From: Lewinellaceae bacterium
GTDB taxonomy: Bacteria > Bacteroidota > Bacteroidia > Chitinophagales > Saprospiraceae
Direction of reading: 5' to 3'
Assembly (NCBI GenBank): GCA_020636315.1
Contig: JACJYA010000003.1
Span: 680,222-744,221 of the forward strand
DNA: 64,000 bases
Shown: one piece after another, positions 50,740-58,617 of the stretch
Layout: the number at the start of each line of letters is the position of its first letter
Position numbering within the stretch: the stretch's first letter is position 1
Translations under genes and position numbers: made by a program
Notes under the pieces: model-generated
What the model was told of the DNA's origin: nothing
The model's input: the letters and a program-made list of their open reading frames with translations, nothing else
Databases searched by the model: none

Positions 50740-51738
50740 ATGCGGAATCTGATCCCAATATGGTTACTATTTCTGGGCCTACCGGTTGCCTTGCCCGGGC
50801 AGTTCTCTCCCCCTTCCACTCACTTCCTGGAACCGGCGGACACCCTGAACCCCGGCCGCTTCCGCGCCTGCGTTACCGCTGGAGCCGCTATTTACGCCAG
50901 TGCCTCTGTGGGCCTTTACCACCTGTGGTACAAAAATTATGACCTCACCGGGTTTCACACCTTCAACGACCTCGGGGAATGGGAAGATATGGACAAGCTG
51001 GGCCACACCGTTACGGCCTACAACCAAAGCGTGCTTTCATACTATGGCGCCCGCTGGACCGGCCTGGAACACAAAAAATCTATCGCTCTCGCCGCCGGGG
51101 TAGGCATGTTGCTTCAGGGAACCGTCGAAGTAATGGACGGGTTTTCCGAAAAATGGGGTTTTTCCTGGGCAGACGTCGCCTTCAACACATTGGGAGTTAC
51201 GCTATTCGCCGGACAGGAACTGGCCTGGCGGGATCAGCGGCTGCTGCTGAAAATATCCAACTCCCGGCCCGGCTATCCGGATGTTACGGTCCCGGCCGAA
51301 GGCGGCGGCCCGCCGATGAACCTCCGGCAGCGCGCCGAAGAGCTCTATGGCAGCTCCTATGCCGAAGCCTTCCTGAAGGATTACAACGGCCAGACGCTCT
51401 GGGCATCTCTGAACCCCGCTTCCTTTTACGGGCAGAACAAACCCGGGTGGCTGCCCGCCTGGCTCAACATTGCCGTGGGCTACGGCGCGGAAAACATGTT
51501 CGGCGGCTACGACAATTACTGGAGTGATGAAGATGGCAACTCCTACGCGCTCGACCCCCAGGCCTTTCCCCGCTACCGGCAGTTCTATCTTTCTCTGGAC
51601 ATAGACCTGCGGCGCATCCCAACCCACAAACGGGGGCTGCGCTTTCTGTTCGGCGCCCTCAACTGGATCAAAATACCGGCGCCGGCCCTGGAAGTAAATA
51701 CGGCCGGAGGAGTAAAATTTCATCCAATGTATTGGTGA
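50740..51738 (+). CDS. DUF2279 family (YfiM-like) envelope protein
   Basis: A 332-residue exported protein of the DUF2279 family. A signal peptide (MRNLIPIWLLFLGLPVALPG) is followed by the DUF2279 core: ACVTAGAAIYASASVGLYHL, DLTGFHTFNDLGEWEDMDKL with GHTVTAYNQSVLSYYGA, and EVMDGFSEKWGFSWADVAFN with TLGVTLFAGQELAWRDQRL. The aromatic, glycine-rich make-up (FGGYDNYWSDEDGNSYALDP) suggests an outer-membrane or surface location. Escherichia coli YfiM is a lipoprotein of unknown function. No lipobox Cys is seen here. A TAnnTTTG-like box is not obvious. Confidence 0.85.
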   Translation: MRNLIPIWLLFLGLPVALPGQFSPPSTHFLEPADTLNPGRFRACVTAGAAIYASASVGLYHLWYKNYDLTGFHTFNDLGEWEDMDKLGHTVTAYNQSVLSYYGARWTGLEHKKSIALAAGVGMLLQGTVEVMDGFSEKWGFSWADVAFNTLGVTLFAGQELAWRDQRLLLKISNSRPGYPDVTVPAEGGGPPMNLRQRAEELYGSSYAEAFLKDYNGQTLWASLNPASFYGQNKPGWLPAWLNIAVGYGAENMFGGYDNYWSDEDGNSYALDPQAFPRYRQFYLSLDIDLRRIPTHKRGLRFLFGALNWIKIPAPALEVNTAGGVKFHPMYW

Positions 51739-51904
51739 GGGAAATCCAGGGAAAGATCTCCGCAATCTGGTTTTCCGGAAATTGTTCGAAGGTTTGGTTC
51801 TGATCCATAGAACTCCGCGTTTTAAGAACTGATTGTAATTTGGCTTGAAATTCTTACTTTTAAGACACCCTGCCATCTGACACCATCATTTTAAACCGGC
51901 AGCG

Positions 51905-53227
51905 CTACAGAAAAACCTGCGCCTGCAGGCGGATAACCCTGACATCATTGGGGGCGCCGGTAACCGGGTCGCCGCCGCCCTCCCGGGCATCGTTGAAAAC
52001 GGAATGGTATTCCATCGTAAGCTTGGCGTTGTGGCCGCTGATGAAGTAGTTCAGGCCAAAATCTACTGCCTGGATATCTTCGTTCAGCCCTTCGTAGCTG
52101 GCGGATTGCAGGGCCGCGTAGGGCATGAAGCGGGAGCCGGGCAGTTTGTAGCCCACCTGTCCGTAGAAGGCCATACCGGTGCCTGCCCAGCGGCTGACGA
52201 AGTCTTTTCCGTAGTCGAACTTCATCACTGCGGCATAGGCGTTGAGGCAATCGCCTTCGGAAAGCGGCAAGTCCAGGTAGGCGTCAACAGCATAGTGAAA
52301 GACATTTTCATGAGCGCCGTTGCTGTTGTTGTACATGCCGTCGGGATGAGCGAAAAAACCCGTTCCAACCGCCAGCACTCTTTTACTTCCCAGGTAGGTG
52401 CCTGTCGCATTGGGGATGAAGATGGATTCTTCATCCCAGAAGTTGTAACGAAAATAGCCCTCCAGGATAGTATTGCCCGTGGGGTTGCCACTCCTGTCCG
52501 GATGTTCAAAGCCGCTGTAGGACAGGCCGGTGTCCTTGTCTCCGTAATTTCCCTGCAGGCCGTTCCTGCCCGGGTTGTTCACAGCGAGCCGGTAATCGAA
52601 CTTTTTGAACTTGCCTTTGGCATAGATGCCCAGGTGCCGGTTGAACTGGTCAGTCACCCCCGAGGAATGCCAGTGGACAAAAGGCCGGGGCTGGTCGAAG
52701 GTCATAAACGTAGTGGTGCCGTGGCTGGCGAAGCGGGTCAGGCCCCTCCAGTAATGCAGCCCCGCCCCGAGGTACAGGGCCTCGTTATTGGTAATTTTAT
52801 ACTCCGCCCATGCCTCGTGCAGGAAGAACTGGGGTGAATCTCCGTCATTGCCAAAAGCAGTGATATTACCGGGGGTCAGGTTGTTCAGCCCGAAGTGGGT
52901 AAGGATCAGGAAGCGCGGGGAAACCTGCGCATAAGCCATCACCCGCGAACGGCGGATGCTGTTGGTAAGCTGCAGGGAAGCGCCCTCATCCGCCAGGTTA
53001 TTGGTCTGCACCCAGTGCTGGTGCCAGAGCAGAAAACGAACATATTTACTGCCGTCTTCCGATAATTTCAGCACAAGTGGCTTGTAGGAATCGTCCTCCT
53101 GCTTTTTCTCCGGGCCGTTCTGGCTCACCTGCGCTTCCCGGGGTTTCTGGCTTTCCTGGGCAACGGCAGCCAGCTTCAATCCAATAAAAAAGGCAGATAA
53201 GGCAAGTAGCCGGTACAAGTGTTTCAT
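51905..53227 (-). CDS. outer membrane porin, phosphate-selective type family
   Basis: A beta-barrel porin of 440 residues. A signal peptide (MKHLYRLLALSAFFIGLKLA) and a short Gln/Glu/Lys-rich leader (QESQKPREAQVSQNGPEKKQ) are followed by amphipathic strands (YVRFLLWHQHWVQTNN, SRFLILTHFGLNNLTPGNIT, LYLGAGLHYWRGLTRFASHG) and the terminal strand VRVIRLQAQVFL ending in Leu instead of the usual Phe. The style resembles porin O/P. The substrate is unknown. It is followed on the same strand by nothing close: the CYTH-like gene ends 215 bases away upstream of it. Confidence 0.82.
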   Translation of the reverse strand: MKHLYRLLALSAFFIGLKLAAVAQESQKPREAQVSQNGPEKKQEDDSYKPLVLKLSEDGSKYVRFLLWHQHWVQTNNLADEGASLQLTNSIRRSRVMAYAQVSPRFLILTHFGLNNLTPGNITAFGNDGDSPQFFLHEAWAEYKITNNEALYLGAGLHYWRGLTRFASHGTTTFMTFDQPRPFVHWHSSGVTDQFNRHLGIYAKGKFKKFDYRLAVNNPGRNGLQGNYGDKDTGLSYSGFEHPDRSGNPTGNTILEGYFRYNFWDEESIFIPNATGTYLGSKRVLAVGTGFFAHPDGMYNNSNGAHENVFHYAVDAYLDLPLSEGDCLNAYAAVMKFDYGKDFVSRWAGTGMAFYGQVGYKLPGSRFMPYAALQSASYEGLNEDIQAVDFGLNYFISGHNAKLTMEYHSVFNDAREGGGDPVTGAPNDVRVIRLQAQVFL

Positions 53228-53441
53228 CTGTGTCGTTTTTGAAATGAGTAACAGTCTTTTTAAGAAACAAGGAGGACACTTCCTCCATTGTCAAACAGAG
53301 AAGCGGGAACCTCTGTCCCCGCTTCCTTTATTGGGAAACACAATTCTGAAAGCATCTTCTCTGTTTAACCTCAGACAGATGCCTGAAAGGGCCTTTCTCA
53401 GGAAAGGGCTTTAGGGGGCGAAGCAATTATCGAGTTTGTTT

Positions 53442-54449
53442 TCATTGCGCCTCCTGAGGTGGCGCTTCGGTTTGCCCCTGCCATGCCTTCTTCTCCATCT
53501 GATTGTACAGGAAAGTGGCCAGGAGGAGCAAAAAGATCAGGCCAACGGAAAGATACTCTTCCTGGACCCCGAAGAGCGGGCGGGAAGAAAAATCCTGAAG
53601 GCCAAGGGCCATGAAGCCTTTGTTGTACTTGGGGGTCTGGTCCTGCCGGATGGAAGGGAAGGTGGCCAAAAGGTCGCCCTTGATCTGTTCGTTGATCTCT
53701 TCCATCTTTGCTCTGGTAGTGGAATCTCCCAGGGTGTAGTTGATCTCATTCAGTTCCAGTTCCAACTCTGTGAAATGCGTCGATTTACCACCGAAAGAGG
53801 CCGTTACGCCATCGAGGGTAAAGGTGGCGAAAGAGCCTCCGTTTAAGGATACGTAAACCCGCTGGCGCAACTGTTCGATCAGGATGGTCGGGAAGAGGCT
53901 GAAACCATCTATTCCGAGTTCATTCAGGCGGTACGGCAAGCTCCTTGCGGTGGGTACCCGGTGTATTTTGCGGAAAAGAGGGTGACCGTCGATCGGAGTA
54001 TTCGGCGTGCCGTAGTATTTGATCGGATACTTGTACTCGGCCCGGTTGAGCTGATTGCTATCGATGTCGTTGACCTTGACCTGGAGCAGTTGCCGGCCGT
54101 TCTTGCGGTCAGTGCTGTCGGTGAGCACGTAACGGGTACGGTGCCGAACGCCGAACTGCCGTTTCAGCAGCTGCATTTCCTCATTGTCGTAGTACTGGTC
54201 GATGAAGAAGTCCTCGGCAAACTTGGTATGGAAGCCGCTGTCAAATTTTTTGAGGAAAAGGTTGCTGTTGTTATACCTGTCCTGAAGATACTGCCAGACG
54301 GAATCCACAATCTCATTCGGCACTGTGAGTTTAATCTCGTTCTCGATCCGCATGGCGTCGTAGCCGCCGGCGTCGAATTCCGATGATTGTCCGAAAAGTG
54401 AAAAGCAAAAAAAGAGCAGGGCTCCTAATGTAAGAAGTCGCTGTTTCAT
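53442..54449 (-). CDS. exported CYTH/VTC-like protein with C-terminal membrane anchor
   Basis: Start 54449 gives a signal peptide (MKQRLLTLGALLFFCFSLFG) and 335 residues. The mature part begins RIENEIKLTVP, matching the E-x-E-x-K motif (Glu36, Glu38, Lys40) that opens the triphosphate-tunnel (CYTH) fold, and continues with strand-forming pairs of basic residues (FGVRHRTRYVLTD, LLQVKVNDID, RAEYKYPIKYYG, QLRQRVYVSLNGGSFATFTL) and the acidic strand HFTELELELNE. It ends with one membrane helix (LSVGLIFLLLLATFLYNQME) and a short basic tail. CYTH and VTC proteins bind polyphosphate or triphosphates but are normally cytoplasmic, so a periplasmic, membrane-anchored one is unusual. A frame from 54527 adds an unlikely leader. 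Confidence 0.7.
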   Translation of the reverse strand: MKQRLLTLGALLFFCFSLFGQSSEFDAGGYDAMRIENEIKLTVPNEIVDSVWQYLQDRYNNSNLFLKKFDSGFHTKFAEDFFIDQYYDNEEMQLLKRQFGVRHRTRYVLTDSTDRKNGRQLLQVKVNDIDSNQLNRAEYKYPIKYYGTPNTPIDGHPLFRKIHRVPTARSLPYRLNELGIDGFSLFPTILIEQLRQRVYVSLNGGSFATFTLDGVTASFGGKSTHFTELELELNEINYTLGDSTTRAKMEEINEQIKGDLLATFPSIRQDQTPKYNKGFMALGLQDFSSRPLFGVQEEYLSVGLIFLLLLATFLYNQMEKKAWQGQTEAPPQEAQ

Positions 54450-54742
54450 GGTGTGAAAATTGTTGTTAAAAAAACTTAATTGGTGTTTGCGGGGGGGGTA
54501 TGTTTCATGATCAGGAAGCTGCAACAAAGAGCTTCCCGGCCTAGACTTGGCAAGTTTTTAAAACTTACCAAGCCTCACTATTTTTAACTGCACTACGTAT
54601 GCTTTGCATCTCGCAGATAAAAAAGGGGGGCGGGGGTAAGGGGATAGGGAGTGGGGGCGAAAGGATTGTTGACGGAATTTGGGATATAAATCGGTTATGT
54701 CGTATTCCTATTCACCATCAGACAGTTCAGGTATGCTGGTGT

Positions 54743-55030
54743 TCAGTATCTTTCCAGGGCGTCCAGATGTTCGTTGAAGGCCTTCCGCCCGGGGGCGTCA
54801 CTTCGTAAGAAGTATTCGGCTTACAGTACCGACAAATTGCTTATGCACCTTTATGTAACCCTCCTTTTCCAGCGCCCGGAGATGGCTGGTAAGGTTGCCG
54901 TCCGTGGAAGTACCAGCATCTCTTTGAGGCGGTTAAAATCGGCCTCGTCATTGACCAGCAAGATGGACATGATACCAAGACGCAACCGGTTATCAAAAAT
55001 TTTATTGAGTTTGGTAATAAGTCCTTTCAT
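54743..55030 (-). pseudogene. winged-helix transcriptional regulator broken by three frameshifts
   Basis: From ATG 55030 the frame reads MKGLITKLNKIFDNRLRLGI and ends prematurely, but family sequence continues in other frames: after MLVLP near 54912 it shifts to TSTDGNLTSHLRALEKEGYI, near 54812 to KPNTSYEVTP, and near 54790 to GRKAFNEHLDALERY and TGA at 54743. Each shift is a loss of one base. A repaired protein of about 95 residues would be a complete winged-helix regulator that normally follows the membrane protein gene upstream. Either a decayed gene or local sequencing error would explain this. Confidence 0.8.
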
Positions 55031-55742
55031 CTTCTGATAGGTTAGAGGTTAGAGCTTGGATATCAGGCGCGTTTTCCGGCTTAGAGCTTATCCTCTCCCG
55101 CTTCGTATTTATAGTACATCCAAACGCCATAGATGATATGCAAAAACCGAACCCAATAACCCAGGCTTCCAGCCCAAAACCCATGCGAAAAGTGGTAGAA
55201 TGCCCAACACGATCTCGCAAAACCAGGTAATGAACATCGTGTAAGGTAAATTTACCGGCGTTGATCAAAGCCAGGCCGTAAAAGACCAGCGTTGTCGGCG
55301 CTACCAGCCCGATCATACCGTGTTTTAATAATGCCAGGCAAAAAAGGCCGCCCGCCACCAGGGGGATACCCAGGCTGGCCAGCAAACGCCGCGTCAATGC
55401 ATCCCATACTTTCTGCCCCTTCCGCCGGGCCTTCCGGGTCGTGAAAAAGATACCGAAACTCAACGCCAGAACAATGACGCCTACTGCGTCCAGAATGAAA
55501 AATGTGAGATAGTCCATCCCCCACTTGTTTACCTCCGGCGCCATTACGAAATAAGGGCGTTCCTGCTCAAAAGGGCTTGCACCTAAGTAGGCATAAACCA
55601 ACGCCGCCCCCAGCAATGCCGCAATGCCAGCCACAACCCCCGACAAACCGCTCAGCGAGATGAACCGTGATGAACGTTCCATCAGTGAGCGGATCTCACT
55701 CAATGTTTCCAAATGATGTTGATTAGGGTCTAAGTTCTTCAT
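55002..55742 (-). CDS. integral membrane protein, C-terminus frameshifted
   Basis: A membrane protein of a family that is usually paired with the small winged-helix regulator. The start is 55742 (MKNLDPNQHHLETLSEIRSL). It has four or more hydrophobic segments (about 38-60, 82-105, 124-150, 155-175). Near 55142-55146 a run of five A on the plus strand lacks one base: instead of the expected LHIIYGVWMYYKYEAGEDKL and stop at 55081, the frame reads FCISSMAFGCTINTKRERIS and runs on to 55002, overlapping the regulator start. A function as a signal-sensing partner of the regulator is inferred from pairing only. Confidence 0.75.
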   Translation of the reverse strand: MKNLDPNQHHLETLSEIRSLMERSSRFISLSGLSGVVAGIAALLGAALVYAYLGASPFEQERPYFVMAPEVNKWGMDYLTFFILDAVGVIVLALSFGIFFTTRKARRKGQKVWDALTRRLLASLGIPLVAGGLFCLALLKHGMIGLVAPTTLVFYGLALINAGKFTLHDVHYLVLRDRVGHSTTFRMGFGLEAWVIGFGFCISSMAFGCTINTKRERISSKPENAPDIQALTSNLSEDERTYYQTQ

Positions 55743-55920
55743 ATAAAGCACTTTGCGGTACAAAGTTGGTTGACAAAAAAAATATGCAAATCCCCGGCTG
55801 TGGCTCCTTTGCCTGGAGGCCCGGACGAAATTGCAGTTTTTTAGGCGATGGTTGTTAAGAAAAAGATTTGACTGAATTTACGGGGAGAAGAGAGATATGT
55901 TACACCAATGGCTCAAAAAT

Positions 55921-56556
55921 TTACATTTTCTTCATTTTTTCCAATATCCGGTTCGTCAGCTCTATCTCATCCTGAAAAATGGTGTGCGGGCCATTGGGAT
56001 AAATGCGTTCTGTTACCTGAGCGCCCATTTCCCGGAAAATTTTAATGGTATCCTTCACCCGGTGAAGCGGAACATGGGGATCCTTGTCGCTACAACCGAT
56101 CAGGATAGGTGTCCCCTCAAAGTTACCTTGGTAATTAGATGGATCGATATGCTGCCCTACCACCCCTCCGCTATAGATAAAGGCGCCGCCATAAATCCCG
56201 GCATTGCGCGCCAGAAACTCACAGGTAAGGCAGGCTCCCTGTGAGAAGCCCAGAAAATAGATGCTCTCCGGGCTGACCCCTGCCTTAAGGACCTCCTGTA
56301 CAGCCAGGCCCAGGACTTCCAGCCCGGTGGACAACCCCGGCTCGTTCTGCTCTGCCGGCGCCATGAAACTGAAAGGGTACCAGGTATTTTCGCTGGCCTG
56401 AGGGGCAAGCAGGGCAAAACCCTCCACCTGCAGGTAGCCCGCTACATCGAGGATGCCTTCCGCCGTGGCGCCCCGGCCGTGCACCATGATCATTGCCTTT
56501 TCAGCTGTCTCCAGATCAGCCCCGGCTGTCACAATGTTTTTACGATGGCGATGCAT
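55921..56556 (-). CDS. mhqD: alpha/beta hydrolase, MhqD-like carboxylesterase/phospholipase
   Basis: A serine hydrolase of 211 residues. The oxyanion region MVHGRGATAEGIL, nucleophile Ser105 in LGFSQGACL, acid Asp159 in GCSDKDPHVP and His191 in NGPHTIF complete the triad. It overlaps the ring-cleaving dioxygenase gene by 17 bases (56540-56556), so the two are translated together. Bacillus subtilis pairs the same two families as MhqO and MhqD in defence against hydroquinones and catechols. Gene symbol by analogy, and the substrate is unproven. Confidence 0.85.
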   Translation of the reverse strand: MHRHRKNIVTAGADLETAEKAMIMVHGRGATAEGILDVAGYLQVEGFALLAPQASENTWYPFSFMAPAEQNEPGLSTGLEVLGLAVQEVLKAGVSPESIYFLGFSQGACLTCEFLARNAGIYGGAFIYSGGVVGQHIDPSNYQGNFEGTPILIGCSDKDPHVPLHRVKDTIKIFREMGAQVTERIYPNGPHTIFQDEIELTNRILEKMKKM

Positions 56557-57508
56557 ATTTTTCCGGGTTTAAAGTAATTGGCTCCAGTAATTTCTCAATG
56601 TAATCCCGGCGGTGTTCCTCCCATGGAGGAAGCTTCAATGCCTCTCCGAGGTGCTTCCTGTCTTCATCGTAGAGAAACCCCGGGGGTGTCGTGGCCACTT
56701 CAAAGAGCACGCCTCCCGGCTCCCGGAAATAGATAGAATGAAAATACTGCCGGTCGAGCACAGGGGTGGCCCGAACCCCGGCGGAGAGGAGCTCTTCTCT
56801 TATGGCGAGCTGGCTTTCATCCGATGGAGTGTCGAAGGCGATGTGGTGAACCGTACCGCTTCCTCCCATGCCAAAGGCTTTCCCCCCATCCCAGACAATA
56901 TCGATGATCCGCCCCGGCTTTCCCTTCTCATCCACAGAATACCGGCGGCGGGATCCGCTCTCCCCAACCAGCTGATGGCCCAGCTGGCCGGCCAGAAGCG
57001 ATTCGGTGCGTTCGTAAGCACTTTCCCAAAGTTCTATACTGTAGAACCCGCGGATTGAATGCTCCGCCGGGATCTGCCCGTACGTAAATGGCTGCCGTTC
57101 ATCCGCATCGTTGGCCACCAGTTCCAGGCCCAGCCCGTCCATATCCTCGAAATAAATGACGGCTTCATCGAAGCGGGCTTCCGGCTCCCTGAACTTTACG
57201 CCAAAGTGGGCGAGGCGCCTGAGCCAGTAATCTATTGAATTTTTCGGGATGGAAAAGGTAGTCACGCCCGCCTGTCCCAGGCCGGCCTTGCCGGGCCGGA
57301 TGTTCGGAAAGGGGAAAAAGGTCATAATGCTGCCGGGCAGCCCCGTTTCATCCCCATAATAGAGGTGATAAACATCCGGCGCGTCGAAGTTGACTGTTTT
57401 CTTGACCAGCCTAAGGCCGAGAATACCGGCGTAGAAATCGACGTTCTGCTGAGGGCTGCCCGCCATGGCGGTAACGTGGTGGAGCCCATTGATGAGTTGT
57501 TTGCTCAT
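56540..57508 (-). CDS. mhqO: ring-cleaving dioxygenase of the VOC superfamily, MhqO-like
   Basis: A 322-residue double-VOC-domain protein. GLHHVTAMAGSPQQNVDFYA opens the first domain and LGLELVANDAD and TVHHIAFDTPSDESQLAIRE the second, with metal ligands His11 of LHHVT, the second His of VHHIAF and Glu of GVLFEVATTPPGF. The long first-domain loop (GDETGLPGSIMTFFPFPNIR) is typical of MhqO/MhqE-type enzymes that open quinol rings with oxygen. The stop of the gene before it overlaps the start in an ATGA arrangement, and its own end overlaps the hydrolase gene, forming a tight three-gene operon. Confidence 0.88.
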   Translation of the reverse strand: MSKQLINGLHHVTAMAGSPQQNVDFYAGILGLRLVKKTVNFDAPDVYHLYYGDETGLPGSIMTFFPFPNIRPGKAGLGQAGVTTFSIPKNSIDYWLRRLAHFGVKFREPEARFDEAVIYFEDMDGLGLELVANDADERQPFTYGQIPAEHSIRGFYSIELWESAYERTESLLAGQLGHQLVGESGSRRRYSVDEKGKPGRIIDIVWDGGKAFGMGGSGTVHHIAFDTPSDESQLAIREELLSAGVRATPVLDRQYFHSIYFREPGGVLFEVATTPPGFLYDEDRKHLGEALKLPPWEEHRRDYIEKLLEPITLNPEKYASPS

Positions 57509-57813
57509 GGCCTTTGAATCTTTAGCTTTTGGATGAGTTCTTCCGAAAGATCGCTGTTGTAGATGCTGTCTGCTTCCAGAAGCATGCCTTTTTCGCCGGC
57601 ACTGGTGGATATGACGTAGAGGATAGACCGGGTTTCGGGGCTGCTGTCTGCCCCTTCAAAGTGCAGGACTTCCTCCACTTCAAAGGTTTCCGGGCGGAAG
57701 CCTTTATCCAGCTCCTGGCAGTGAATGCAGTCGTTGAGCAGGTTGAAATCGTAGGTATATCCTTCTTTTTTGAGGGCATTGATGGCTTCAACCAGGTTTT
57801 CAAAGTTTCTCAT
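57505..57813 (-). CDS. small conserved protein, 102 aa (often misnamed phosphoribosylpyrophosphate synthetase)
   Basis: A short cytoplasmic protein starting MRNFENLVEAINALKKEGYT, with a helix, LNDCIHCQELDKGFRPETFE and VEEVLHFEGADSSPETRSIL, then VISTSAGEKGMLLEADSIYN. I recall Bacteroidota relatives of this length carrying the database name phosphoribosylpyrophosphate synthetase, but no PRPP-binding motif is present, so that name should not be trusted. The two Cys of CIHC could bind metal. It is first of the mhqO/mhqD-like operon, overlapping mhqO by four bases. Confidence 0.75.
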   Translation of the reverse strand: MRNFENLVEAINALKKEGYTYDFNLLNDCIHCQELDKGFRPETFEVEEVLHFEGADSSPETRSILYVISTSAGEKGMLLEADSIYNSDLSEELIQKLKIQRP

Positions 57814-57886
57814 GAGCCGGAATTAAGGTAAATGTATGTAAAGACGGGGGTATGGCAGGAAACCTGCCATACACGTGGTTACCCTT

Positions 57887-58432
57887 TTATTGCTTTACCA
57901 GTTGCACGTTCAAAGCCAGGCGCACTTCATCGCTGACAACCACTCCGCCGGCTTCCGTTACCGCATTCCACTTCAGGCCGAAATCCTTGCGGCTGACCTT
58001 GCCGTTAATCTCGAAACCGGCTTTGGTTTGCCCGTAAGGATCCACTGCGGTGCCGAATAATTCCACATCCAGTTCCACTTCCTGAGTATGGTCCCGAATG
58101 GTAAGGTCACCAACCAGCCGGTAGTTTCCATTGGATTTTCTGGTGAAAGCCTTCGACTGAAAAACCAGCTTCGGATACTTTTCAGCGTTGAAAAAATCAT
58201 CTGATTTCAGATGTTCGTCCCGCTGTTCATTATTGGTATCTATGCTTTCAACATTGGCGGAAAACCAAATGTTCGCCCCCTCAAAATCGTCGCTTTCCGA
58301 CTCAACTTTACCTTCAAACTCGTTGAACGCTCCGGTCACGGTGGATACCATCATGTGCTTCACCTTAAACAGAATCTCAGAGTGGGCTGTGTCTATGCCC
58401 CAGATGGTTTTTACTTCAGTTGTCGTATTCAT
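57887..58432 (-). CDS. YceI family protein (cytoplasmic form)
   Basis: A lipocalin-like isoprenoid-binding protein of 181 residues. It opens TIWGIDTAHSEILFKVKHMM with the usual D-x-x-H-S, and continues VTGAFNEFEGKVES, ANIWFSANVESIDTNNEQRD with EHLKSDDFFNAEKYPKLVFQ, and the late KDFGLKWNAVTEAGGVVVSD. All are closely family-like. It has no signal peptide, so unlike many periplasmic YceI proteins it should remain in the cytoplasm. The substrate may be an isoprenoid or quinone, and the adjacent mhq-like operon makes a quinone link attractive but unproven. Confidence 0.93.
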   Translation of the reverse strand: MNTTTEVKTIWGIDTAHSEILFKVKHMMVSTVTGAFNEFEGKVESESDDFEGANIWFSANVESIDTNNEQRDEHLKSDDFFNAEKYPKLVFQSKAFTRKSNGNYRLVGDLTIRDHTQEVELDVELFGTAVDPYGQTKAGFEINGKVSRKDFGLKWNAVTEAGGVVVSDEVRLALNVQLVKQ

Positions 58433-58617
58433 TTTTAATTACGGATTTTGATTAATTACAAAGTTTGATCAAAGAATTAACCAAATGACATGCCAAAAAA
58501 ACAAATCACTGAATATCAATTACTTAAATCAAATAGTCGAAAATAATTTTTCTGAATAATCAGAAATTTCCTTTATTTTGGAAAAATTTCGGCAATTGGC
58601 CAACGCAAACAACAACC

